DNA of 17,685 nucleotides. Source: Christensenella sp. UBA941 (lineage in GTDB: Bacteria; Bacillota; Clostridia; Christensenellales; UBA941). The translations under genes and the position numbers were made by a program. The stretch is taken from positions 1 through 17,685 of the forward strand of contig DBDD01000288.1 in NCBI GenBank assembly GCA_002293365.1, given 5' to 3'. The notes below the pieces were generated by a model. The model saw nothing but the letters and a program-made list of their open reading frames with translations, did no database searches and was not told the DNA's origin. Position 1 is the first letter of the stretch. Each line of letters starts with the position of its first letter. This document shows, in pieces, positions 1-6,266 of the stretch.

Positions 1-372
1 ATGACCGGCGGCCAGATGGCCCCGACGACGCTCGTCGGCCAAAAGACCACGACGTCCCCTTACGGCCGCGACGCCGCGCATTGCGGCATGCCGATACGTA
101 TGAGCGAGCTTTTAGCCACGCTCGAAGGCGCGTACTACGTTGAACGCGTATCGCTACACGATACAGCGAACATCATAAAAGCGAAAAAGGCGATCAAGAA
201 GGCCTTCGAGTATCAAATTGCGGGCAAAGGCTTTACACTCGTCGAGGTCGTATCTACCTGCCCGACGAATTGGGGCATGAACCCGCTGGAGGCTATGGAT
301 TGGCTGAAAGAAAACATGCTGCCCTATTATCCCCTCGGTATTAAAAAGGAGGGAAAAGATGATGTCAGATAA
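1..372 (+). CDS. 2-oxoacid:ferredoxin oxidoreductase beta subunit, 3' part (KorB/VorB type)
   Basis: The left edge of the window cuts this gene, so only the last 123 codons are present; the ATG at base 1 is an internal methionine. The family couples oxidative decarboxylation of a 2-oxoacid (2-oxoglutarate or a branched-chain 2-oxoacid) to ferredoxin reduction with CoA, and the beta subunit carries thiamine diphosphate. The opening MTGGQMAPTT matches the conserved segment near the C-terminus of KorB/VorB subunits, as does VEVVSTCPTNWGM (about residues 81-93), which is typical of the region following the TPP domain. The gamma subunit gene starts inside its last codons (14-bp overlap), which indicates translational coupling and one complex. 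Which 2-oxoacid is used cannot be told from this fragment. Confidence 0.9.
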   Translation: MTGGQMAPTTLVGQKTTTSPYGRDAAHCGMPIRMSELLATLEGAYYVERVSLHDTANIIKAKKAIKKAFEYQIAGKGFTLVEVVSTCPTNWGMNPLEAMDWLKENMLPYYPLGIKKEGKDDVR

Positions 373-940
373 TAAAGGTCTAGCCAATATGGCAGATACC
401 AATATGCTGCACGAAATGATCTTCGCGGGCTTCGGCGGCCAAGGCGTACTCTCCATGGGCCAATTGCTCGCCTACGCGGGCCTGATTGAAAACAAAAACG
501 TCAGCTGGCTCCCGGCCTACGGCCCCGAGATGCGCGGCGGCACGGCGAACTGTAATGTCATCGTCTCCGACGAAGAAGTCGGCTCCCCCGTCGTAACGAG
601 CGCGAGCGCCGTCGTGGTCATGAACCGCCCGTCGCTCGATAAATTCGAGGAGTTCGTCGCTCCCGGCGGCAAGCTCTTCATCAACAGCTCGCTGATCGAT
701 AAAAAAGCAACGCGTGACGATATAGAAGTATACTATGTACCGGCGACGGATATAGCGAACGAAATGGGCAACGTCCGCGTCGCGAATATCGTCATGCTGG
801 GCGCGCTGCTGAAGAAGATCGGCGTCTGCGAACCCGAAAGCGTCATAGAATCGCTCGCGAAGGTGCTCGGCCCCGGCAAAGAAAAGTTTATACCGATCAA
901 CCGTGAAGCGATGCAAAAGGGCGCGGACAGTATAGAATAA
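359..940 (+). CDS. 2-oxoacid:ferredoxin oxidoreductase gamma subunit (KorC/VorC type)
   Basis: This is a complete 193-residue gamma subunit, the usual length for the stand-alone KorC/VorC family. It opens with the family signature AGFGGQGVLSMGQLLA (about residues 22-37), followed by YGPEMRGGTANCNVIVS (about 56-72), the segment that contacts the catalytic subunits and CoA. The ATG at 359 is chosen because GGAGG at 348-352 lies 6 nt upstream; a second ATG follows at 362. It overlaps the beta-subunit stop by 14 bp, so the two are co-translated. Together they form part of a cytosolic complex that makes reduced ferredoxin in anaerobes. The upstream alpha and any ferredoxin-like delta subunit would lie left of the window. 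Confidence 0.93.
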   Translation: MMSDNKGLANMADTNMLHEMIFAGFGGQGVLSMGQLLAYAGLIENKNVSWLPAYGPEMRGGTANCNVIVSDEEVGSPVVTSASAVVVMNRPSLDKFEEFVAPGGKLFINSSLIDKKATRDDIEVYYVPATDIANEMGNVRVANIVMLGALLKKIGVCEPESVIESLAKVLGPGKEKFIPINREAMQKGADSIE

Positions 941-949
941 TTAAACGCT

Positions 950-1061
950 GTAGGGAACGGTTCTAAACCGTTCCGCGACCTCAAATTATAGGGACGCCAT
1001 ACATGGCGTCCGTGACCCAAATGGGCAGTTGATTTCACGGACGCCATATATGGCGTCCCTA
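950..1061. repeat. Variable-core palindrome element, copy 1 (three hairpins)
   Basis: This fills most of the 149-bp gap before the DUF2007 gene. Hairpin 1: arms 954-962 and 966-974 (GGAACGGTT/AACCGTTCC, perfect). Hairpin 2: arms 992-1000 and 1003-1011 (GGACGCCAT/ATGGCGTCC, perfect). Hairpin 3: 1039-1058, a perfect 20-bp palindrome. Hairpins 2 and 3 are also inverted copies of each other (989-1015 against 1035-1061), so a larger fold is possible. Each unit begins or ends with TAGGG/CCCTA. Position after the oxidoreductase stop would allow a role in transcript ending or mRNA stability, but no U-run follows, so it is not a classical terminator. Confidence 0.85.
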
Positions 1062-1089
1062 CATTATTTTAAATATTAGGATTGCATTC

Positions 1090-1437
1090 ATGAAATACGT
1101 CCAGTTAAAAAACGTATCCGAAGAAGAAGCCGCTATAATCGCCCCGCTGCTGGAAGCGCATGGGATTCAAGCGGAAATGCGTTATTCGGGGCTGGCCGCG
1201 CCGAGCAAGGTCTACTTAGGCCGCTCCGTGTTCGGCAACAACATCTACGTTCCGGAGGAACAGCTCGAAGAAGCCAACGAGCTGCTTGCGGAGCTATCGA
1301 AGGAGATTCCGCCGGAGGAGCTCGAAGCCCAGGCTCTCGCCGCCGGCGAAGAGAGCGAAGCCGCGCCCGAATCTGTGCCCGCTGCTGATAACGCGGATTT
1401 CGACTGGCAGATTGCGGATTATGGGGTGGATAAATAA
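1090..1437 (+). CDS. DUF2007-type putative signal-transducing protein
   Basis: This is a 115-residue acidic cytosolic protein of unknown biochemical role. Residues 1-72 resemble the DUF2007 (PII-like) fold: a first strand MKYVQLKNV, a helix with EEEAAIIAPLLEAHGIQAE, then NNIYVPEEQLEEANELL, the usual ending where a solvent-exposed loop leads into the last helix. The tail from about residue 78 is low-complexity, rich in Glu and Ala, and probably disordered. AGGA at 1078-1081 provides a plausible Shine-Dalgarno 8 nt before the ATG. Its last 19 bp overlap, tail to tail, the 3' end of the aminotransferase on the other strand. Function is not known, and neighbours give no clear clue. Confidence 0.75.
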   Translation: MKYVQLKNVSEEEAAIIAPLLEAHGIQAEMRYSGLAAPSKVYLGRSVFGNNIYVPEEQLEEANELLAELSKEIPPEELEAQALAAGEESEAAPESVPAADNADFDWQIADYGVDK

Positions 1438-2576
1438 CGCTTCAAATACGCCCCCACGCCCGTACCCGGCGCAATATCCAACCCGCATTTTATAAGCGAA
1501 CGTTCCATCGCGCCCAACAGCGTCACCATATCATTTATAGTTATATTGCCCATATGCCCGATACGGCAGGCCTTCCCCGCGTAGGACGCGAGCGCCGCAG
1601 CTATTATCGCGCCTTCATCGATCATCGCCTTGCGGAACGCCGCGTCGTCTAAACCTAGAGGATAAATCAGGTTTGTAAGCGTAACAGCGCGGCATTCCGG
1701 CTCCGCTAATATTGCAAAGCCTAGCGCCTCGAAGGCGGCGTGCAGCGCCAAGGCGTTCTTTTTATGCCTTTCATAGCGCGCCTTTAGCCCCTCTTCCTGC
1801 ACCAGCTCCATGCTTTTTTTCAGCGCCCATACGAGGTTGATAGCGGGCGTCGCGAAGTATTTGCTCGGATCGTCCATTATCGGGAGCCACTTTTCTAAAT
1901 CGACGTAGTATTCCGGAATCGTCCCCAGCGCTTTCCTGCGCTCAAGCGCTTTCTTGCCAGCCCAAAGGATCAGCATGCCGGGACACACGCCGAACGCCTT
2001 TTGCGAGCCCGTAAACAGAATATCTATGTTCATGGCGTCCATATCTTCATACTCGCCGGCTGTGGCCGCGACGCCGTCCACGATGTATATCGTTTCCGGG
2101 AATTCGCGCATCATCTCGCCGATCTCCGCAATAGGCGCGGCGACCGCCGTCGATGTATCGACGTGCGATACCGTAAGCGCGGCGTAGTGCTTTTCTTTTA
2201 GTTTGGCGCGAATCTCTTCGACGGAAACGCACATGCCCCACTCTGCGCTTAATACGTCAACATCCAGCCCCTTGCGCTGACAGATATCGATAAACCGGTC
2301 GCCAAAGAAGCCGTTGCTGACTATAAGTACGGAATCCGAACGCTTTGTGCTGTTGGCTATTGCCATCTCCATCGCCAGCGTGCCCGTCCCGGCGACGGGA
2401 AAGGCTTGGCCGGAGCAATTGAGCAGCGCCCCCAGGCCGTCGATTAAAGCCTTGTAGTCCTTTACAAAACGAGGATCGCCAAAGGCCTGGATTTCGCGGC
2501 CCATTTCGTTTTGTATCGGGCGAACGACAGGCGTCGGCCCCGGAATCATGACCAGTACGTTGTTTTCCATTTTCAT
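1419..2576 (-). CDS. Class V aminotransferase (alanine/serine-glyoxylate type)
   Basis: This is a PLP enzyme of fold type I, 385 residues from the chosen start, a normal length. The N-terminal MIPGPTPV is the alanine/serine-glyoxylate aminotransferase signature. GTGT follows at about residues 63-66, the PLP-stacking segment SHVDTSTA at about 137-144, VDGVAA with the cofactor-binding Asp at about 167, and TGSQKAFGVCPG with the Schiff-base lysine at about 193. Substrate is uncertain: alanine, serine, or another amino donor with glyoxylate or phosphonoacetaldehyde-like acceptors. An in-frame ATG exists at 2609, but AAAGGG lies 5 nt before the ATG at 2576, which is preferred. A sigma-A-type promoter lies upstream at 2654-2682. 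The gene is monocistronic as far as visible and converges on the DUF2007 gene. Confidence 0.88.
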   Translation of the reverse strand: MKMENNVLVMIPGPTPVVRPIQNEMGREIQAFGDPRFVKDYKALIDGLGALLNCSGQAFPVAGTGTLAMEMAIANSTKRSDSVLIVSNGFFGDRFIDICQRKGLDVDVLSAEWGMCVSVEEIRAKLKEKHYAALTVSHVDTSTAVAAPIAEIGEMMREFPETIYIVDGVAATAGEYEDMDAMNIDILFTGSQKAFGVCPGMLILWAGKKALERRKALGTIPEYYVDLEKWLPIMDDPSKYFATPAINLVWALKKSMELVQEEGLKARYERHKKNALALHAAFEALGFAILAEPECRAVTLTNLIYPLGLDDAAFRKAMIDEGAIIAAALASYAGKACRIGHMGNITINDMVTLLGAMERSLIKCGLDIAPGTGVGAYLKRYLSTP

Positions 2577-2653
2577 TTCCGCCCTTTCATCGATTATGCC
2601 ATAGTTCATGTTACCGTACGTATTATATCATTTCGGTATGGATGTGCGTCTTT

Positions 2654-2682
2654 ATTATATGCCGGGCGGGCAAAGAATTCAA
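2654..2682 (-). promoter_or_regulatory. Sigma-A-type promoter for the aminotransferase
   Basis: Read on the minus strand, -35 TTGAAT (2677-2682) and -10 TATAAT (2654-2659) are separated by exactly 17 bp. The predicted start is near 2647, giving a leader of about 70 nt to the ATG at 2576. A second TATAAT-like box occurs nearer the gene on the minus strand but has no matching -35. Confidence 0.7.
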
Positions 2683-2693
2683 ATGAAATCGAG

Positions 2694-2722
2694 TTGCACA
2701 AGTTCTGCAATTCGCTTATAAT
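2694..2722 (+). promoter_or_regulatory. Sigma-A-type promoter for the GtrII-like gene
   Basis: -35 TTGCAC (2694-2699) and -10 TATAAT (2717-2722) are separated by 17 bp. The predicted start near 2729 gives a leader of about 50 nt. The -35 boxes of this promoter and of the divergent aminotransferase promoter are only 11 bp apart, so a single bound protein could affect both. Confidence 0.72.
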
Positions 2723-2778
2723 ACACATTGATTTAAATAATTGCGCAGCCAAATTATTGCTTGGGGATGTGTAAAATC

Positions 2779-4368
2779 ATGACCGCTCCAGCCTCGCCTC
2801 CAATCGTAATAAGCAATCTATGGCGTAAAATACCGCGACATATTAAAATAACGTTTTTCACCGCTATAGCGGTCGGTATTGTCGTGCACGCCTTCATGCT
2901 AACGAATAAACTGCCGAATCACGACGACCTTGCCCATCTATTCAGCGCGATAGATTTTCGGGAGCACGGCCGGTGGTTTTTAACCTATCCCGGCGGAATA
3001 TCCGGTTTGTTCAGTATGCCATGGGTCAACGGCGTTTTAGCGATTCTATATATCGCCGTAGCGGCTTGTCTCGTCGTTTCCTGCTTGAATATGCGCCAAA
3101 GCATATACTGCGCGCTAACGGCCGCCATGATGGTCTCCTTCCCTGTCGTAGCCGGTACGCTTAACTATATGCAGTGGGCGGACGCTTTCTTTTTCTGTAT
3201 GATGCTGGCATGTCTGGCCGCGTTTTTAGCCTCGCGGTACAAGTATGGCTATATCGCCGGCATTGCGCCGCTGGTGCTTTCGCTGGGCGGTTATCAGGCC
3301 TACTTTGGCGTAGCGGTTACGCTGCTTCTAATCGTATTAATATTTGAAATACTTCAAAACCAAACGCCTTGGAAAAAGACTCTGTTCAAGGGGCTTCGTT
3401 TTCTTGGTATGTTGGGCGTCAGCATGGCGTTATATTTGATTATCGTTAGGCTTACGACGCCGGAAACCGGATTAACTAGCTATATGGGCGTAGATAAAAT
3501 AGGACAAATTCCGCTGTCGGAGCTGCCGCGCCTTATCGTTGCGCCATATATTCTGATTTCTTTGTTTTTCCGCTTCGATCCTTTGGGCTTTCATTATCCA
3601 TTCATTGAAGTCATATTTTTCGCCTGCGCTTGCATATCCGCGGCGCTTGTAGCTTTATGGTGCGCGCGGACAAAGCTCTATAAAGAGCCTATCAAGCTGG
3701 CGCTTTTAGTCGTTCTGCTTGCGCTGTTTCCTGTTGGTTGCTTTATCGTCGCGTTGATGAATCCAAGCGATATACATGCGCTCATGATTTACAGCGTCGT
3801 TATGGTTCCCATTTTTGCTTTGAATATATTGGACGCGTATGCAAATCAAGGCTCCTATAAACCGGAAAAAACGACGCATAAAATGATAGTCCGGGCGAAA
3901 AGATTATCCGCCATAACAAATCTAGCCTGTTGGGCAGTTACGGCGGCAATTGCGCTTTGTGTGTTCACATATTTCGTTTTCTCAAACGAAGTGTATCTAA
4001 AACAATTCATCACGTATGAAACGGCGTTTGCGTATTCGACGGAGCTAGTTACGCGCATACGGGAAACCGAGGATTATGCCGCGGACTCCATGATCGTATT
4101 TGTTGGACATCCCCGTTACAATCCAAAGAATCAACATCTTGAAGACATACAGCTTACGGGCGCGCAATACGATTTCTTGTCCGACGCAACCGTACTTAGC
4201 GGCTTTTTGGAATATTATTTAAATTTCACCCAGCCCCGAAACTTCTCGCAAACGAGCGATTTAGCCAATACTGCGGAAGGGGCTATTCTCGCCAATATGC
4301 CGAGCTATCCCGGCGCCGGATCTATAGCTGTGATACAAGACAAAATATATGTAAAGCTCTCCGACTAA
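2779..4368 (+). CDS. GtrII-like polytopic membrane glucosyltransferase
   Basis: This 529-residue integral membrane protein resembles the glucosyl transferase GtrII family, which moves glucose from a polyprenyl-phosphate carrier to surface polysaccharide on the outer face of the membrane. It has the family's early NHDDLAHL motif (two acidic residues at about 49-50) in the first extracellular loop, followed by GRW (about 64-66). Some ten or more hydrophobic segments follow, among them about 25-40, 83-105, 110-125, 136-152, 159-190 and 209-222. The last 120 residues form a soluble domain with one more helix before it (about 380-400). The start at ATG 2779 is preferred, with GGGGA about 11 nt upstream; TTG 2761 and ATG 2767 are in-frame alternatives. 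It has its own promoter and no glycan genes beside it, so the acceptor is unknown. Confidence 0.75.
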   Translation: MTAPASPPIVISNLWRKIPRHIKITFFTAIAVGIVVHAFMLTNKLPNHDDLAHLFSAIDFREHGRWFLTYPGGISGLFSMPWVNGVLAILYIAVAACLVVSCLNMRQSIYCALTAAMMVSFPVVAGTLNYMQWADAFFFCMMLACLAAFLASRYKYGYIAGIAPLVLSLGGYQAYFGVAVTLLLIVLIFEILQNQTPWKKTLFKGLRFLGMLGVSMALYLIIVRLTTPETGLTSYMGVDKIGQIPLSELPRLIVAPYILISLFFRFDPLGFHYPFIEVIFFACACISAALVALWCARTKLYKEPIKLALLVVLLALFPVGCFIVALMNPSDIHALMIYSVVMVPIFALNILDAYANQGSYKPEKTTHKMIVRAKRLSAITNLACWAVTAAIALCVFTYFVFSNEVYLKQFITYETAFAYSTELVTRIRETEDYAADSMIVFVGHPRYNPKNQHLEDIQLTGAQYDFLSDATVLSGFLEYYLNFTQPRNFSQTSDLANTAEGAILANMPSYPGAGSIAVIQDKIYVKLSD

Positions 4369-4496
4369 GCATAAATACGCGCGCGCCGCGCGATAGCCGA
4401 TCTTCCCGCCATAAATTCCCAACATATCCGGCTTTCCAAACTGGCAATCTATTCTCGACAAAATTTTCAGCGCTAATAATTCCTTGTCAAAAGGAG
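4369..4496. other. Intergenic stretch before the small ORFs
   Basis: No gene is supported here. It contains a short GC-rich run (CGCGCGCGCCGCGCG near 4379-4393) that could fold on itself after the GtrII stop, but there is no following U-run, and an A/T-rich part ending in the ribosome-binding site AAGGAG at 4491-4496. No convincing sigma-A or sigma-G promoter could be picked out. Confidence 0.5.
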
Positions 4497-4505
4497 ATGA
4501 TAATA

Positions 4506-4751
4506 TTGTCCGCAAAAGTGGCGTGCGTCGTTTTTGCGTTCGCGCTGCTTATAGCCGCGGCGCTTTTGATCGCAGGCGTTTTTAATCAGGCCGGCGAAAC
4601 GGAGAAGACGTTCTCCGGCGCGCATTTTATTCACCTTCCGCAAAGCTCCTCCGGCTTTGGGGAGGACGATCGGGAGGAACTGGCCTATGGCCGCATATCA
4701 AGGCATACCCTCGTCGTCTCCGGCGGCTACGCAGGACGCGCCCGGGGATAA
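4506..4751 (+). CDS. Small single-pass membrane protein, uncertain 3' half
   Basis: The ORF is open from an ATG at 4497, but AAGGAG (4491-4496) touches that codon; the TTG at 4506 has ideal spacing of 9 nt and is preferred, giving 81 residues. Residues 5-25 form one strong hydrophobic helix (VVFAFALLIAAALLIAGVF), so the product would be a membrane-anchored peptide. After about residue 40 the sequence loses character: it reads through a hairpin-like stretch (CAAAGC 4641-4646 with GCTTTG 4654-4659). An alternative is that the gene is frameshifted into the 40-codon frame that follows. It lies just upstream of spoVAC and could be transcribed with it. I do not recognise the family. Confidence 0.4.
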   Translation: MSAKVACVVFAFALLIAAALLIAGVFNQAGETEKTFSGAHFIHLPQSSSGFGEDDREELAYGRISRHTLVVSGGYAGRARG

Positions 4752-4809
4752 GGAAACGCGCTATAAGGGCTTCGTTGAAAAGCCGAGGGCCAAGGCTAAA
4801 AGCATGTAG
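4687..4809 (+). CDS. Possible 40-residue small ORF or frameshifted tail of the preceding ORF
   Basis: ATG 4687 follows GGGAGGA (4672-4678) by 8 nt and opens a 40-codon frame rich in Pro, Ser, Ala and, at the end, Lys/Arg (ending KGFVEKPRAKAKSM). The composition reads more like a protein than the overlapping frame does. It overlaps the end of the 81-residue ORF in another frame, so it may be an independent small protein or that gene's true C-terminus after a 1-nt frameshift. Its TAG stop (4807-4809) is formed by the first bases of repeat copy 2 (GTAGGGG), so insertion of the repeat may have set its end. Function unknown. Confidence 0.3.
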   Translation: MAAYQGIPSSSPAATQDAPGDKETRYKGFVEKPRAKAKSM

Positions 4810-4916
4810 GGGCGGCCTGTGGCCGTCCGTCTGCAAACCTGTAGGGACACGATACATCGTGTCCGTGGCAAACCAAAGCATGATTAAGGTCACGGACGCC
4901 ATATATGGCGCCCCTA
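4806..4916. repeat. Variable-core palindrome element, copy 2 (three hairpins)
   Basis: It starts with GTAGGG and ends with CCCCTAC. Hairpin 1: 4810-4817 with 4821-4828 (GGGCGGCC/GGCCGTCC, one G-T pair). Hairpin 2: 4845-4853 with 4856-4864 (GGACACGAT/ATCGTGTCC, perfect). Hairpin 3: 4894-4903 with 4904-4913 (GGACGCCATA/TATGGCGCCC, one G-T type pair). It stands between the small ORFs and spoVAC, within a likely transcription unit. Confidence 0.82.
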
Positions 4917-4942
4917 CTGCAAGGCGTGAAAAGGAGTAATAC

Positions 4943-5395
4943 ATGAATCAAGCGCAAATTGACGAACGAAACGAATATTTAAAAAGCGTCAAGGCGCGGA
5001 TGCCAAGATCGAACCTTCCTCTCGACTTGTTGAAAGCGTTTATCGTAGGCGGTCTGTTTTGCGTGCTCGGCCAAGGCCTTAGCGATTTGGGCAAGACGTT
5101 TCTTGGCCTGACGGGGGATAACGCGGCGGCGTTTACGTCGATCGCGATGATCTTCATCGGAGCGACGCTTACGGGCCTTGGCGTCTACGACAAGATAGGC
5201 ACGTTCGCCGGCGCGGGCTCGATCGTCCCGATTACCGGATTTGCGAACAGTATTGTCTCCCCCGCGATGGAATTCCGTAGGGAAGGGCTGATATTGGGCG
5301 TCGGCGCAAAGCTATTCAGCGTCGCCGGGCCTGTGCTGGTGTATGGGATATCATTATCGGTTATTGTGGGATTATTGGCGCTGGCGTTTAGCTGA
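4943..5395 (+). CDS. spoVAC: Stage V sporulation protein AC
   Basis: SpoVAC is an inner spore-membrane protein; in Bacillus it is a mechanosensitive-type channel needed for calcium-dipicolinate movement into the developing spore and out at germination. This copy is 150 residues, the family's normal length. The soluble N-terminus (1-24) is followed by membrane segments at about 27-47, 62-82 and 123-149. Between them is the conserved SIVPITGFANSIVSPAMEF stretch (about 94-112), diagnostic of SpoVAC. AAAAGGAG ends about 6 nt before the ATG. The next gene is spoVAD, the usual partner, but 147 bp away with a repeat between; normally the genes are tightly packed. The protein itself looks intact. Confidence 0.95.
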   Translation: MNQAQIDERNEYLKSVKARMPRSNLPLDLLKAFIVGGLFCVLGQGLSDLGKTFLGLTGDNAAAFTSIAMIFIGATLTGLGVYDKIGTFAGAGSIVPITGFANSIVSPAMEFRREGLILGVGAKLFSVAGPVLVYGISLSVIVGLLALAFS

Positions 5396-5429
5396 TGATT
5401 TATGCAAATACGATGTGCAATCGCCTTCA

Positions 5430-5511
5430 TGTAGGGACGCCATATATGGCGTCCGTGACCACAAAGAATGTCTGAATTCAGGTCACGAACACGATATAAC
5501 GTGTCCCTACA
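5430..5511. repeat. Variable-core palindrome element, copy 3 (two hairpins, MITE-like ends)
   Basis: This compact 82-bp copy is bounded by perfect 9-bp terminal inverted repeats TGTAGGGAC (5430-5438) and GTCCCTACA (5503-5511). Hairpin 1: 5435-5444 with 5445-5454, a perfect palindrome identical in core to hairpin 3 of copy 1. Hairpin 2: 5487-5496 with 5497-5506, imperfect (ACACGATATAACGTGT core). Inner flanks CCGTGACC and GGTCACG are inverted too. It separates spoVAC from spoVAD. Confidence 0.85.
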
Positions 5512-5542
5512 GGGCTAGAGTGGTCAATCAAGGAGGAATCCG

Positions 5543-6205
5543 TTGCCAGCATCAAAGAGGCTCGGCGGGCAAACACTACAGTTCGCGAACCCGCCCAAAA
5601 TACTTGCAAGCGCGTCCATCGTCGGCGACGTGGAGGGCGAAGGCCCTCTTGGGCAAACGTTCGACATCGTGCTGGAGGACGACCTTTGGGGCGAGGATAC
5701 GTGGGAAAAGGCTGAATGCAAGATGTTTGAGCAGGCGGTGCGCGTTGCGCTTGAAAAGGCGCGGCTGCCCGTCGAGCGGCTGAACATGCTTCTCGGCGGG
5801 GACTTGTTAAACCAAACGATCTCGGCAAACTTCGCGGCCAGGGCGCTAAACGTGCCGTTTATCGGGTTGTACAACGCTTGCTCGACGATTACGGAGGCTC
5901 TCATGCTGGCCTCTGCGCTTATCGACGGAGGTTTCGCGGAAAACGCCGCGTGCGCCGCGAGCAGCCATTTCTCCACGGCGGAGCGGCAATACCGCCACCC
6001 GCTGGAGCTTGGAGCGCCGCGCGCGCCGACGTCGCAGCGCACTGTTACGGGTGCGGGCGCGTTTTTATTGGGATACGGCGAGTCGGATCAACCGTCCGTT
6101 TCCATTACGATGGGCACCATCGGCAAGGTCAAGGATCTGGGCGTTACGGACTCCTCCAATATGGGCGCGGCGATGGCCCCGGCTATGGCTATAATAGGGG
6201 CATAA
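5543..6205 (+). pseudogene. spoVAD: spoVAD lacking its C-terminal third
   Basis: SpoVAD is a thiolase-fold protein of the SpoVA complex that binds dipicolinic acid. Homologues have about 335-340 residues; this frame has 220. It starts at TTG 5543 behind AAGGAGG. Residues 24-212 follow the family closely: GPLGQTFD, GGDLLNQTISANF, YNACST (the position of the thiolase cysteine), AASSHFSTAERQYRHP, TVTGAGAFLL, and TDSSNMGAAMAPA. Similarity ends there. The frame closes 7 codons later, and only 61 bp separate it from parA, so the missing 110-120 residues cannot lie downstream. spoVAE is absent as well. Half of the thiolase fold is lost, so a working DPA-binding protein is unlikely. A deletion, an insertion of the parAB segment, or a misassembly could explain it. 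Confidence 0.85.
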
Positions 6206-6220
6206 GGGCCGTGAGCCCCC

Positions 6221-6247
6221 GAATTGATTCTACACAAGCATCAATTC
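6221..6247. promoter_or_regulatory. Inverted repeat upstream of parA
   Basis: GAATTGAT (6221-6228) and ATCAATTC (6240-6247) are perfect 8-bp arms with an 11-bp spacer, ending 20 bp before the parA start codon. Autoregulation of par operons by ParA or ParB at such a site is common, and the site could also be a centromere-like element. It does not resemble the Bacillus parS consensus. Function is inferred from position only. Confidence 0.45.
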
Positions 6248-6266
6248 TAACAGGAGGACACTATCT

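Noticed and set aside
950..1061. CRISPR-like array
   Set aside because: The repeats are palindromes with differing cores, in both orientations and without regular spacers; no cas gene is near.
950..1061. Rho-independent terminator after the oxidoreductase operon
   Set aside because: The hairpins are strong, but none is followed by a U-run, and the same elements occur inside operons.
4261..4515. 84-codon minus-strand frame over the GtrII end and the following gap
   Set aside because: It starts at a TTG without a ribosome-binding site, a third of it is antisense to a well-supported gene, and I recognise no family in it.
5524..6042. Long minus-strand frame opposite spoVAD
   Set aside because: It is antisense to strong SpoVAD similarity and has serine-rich, low-information composition.
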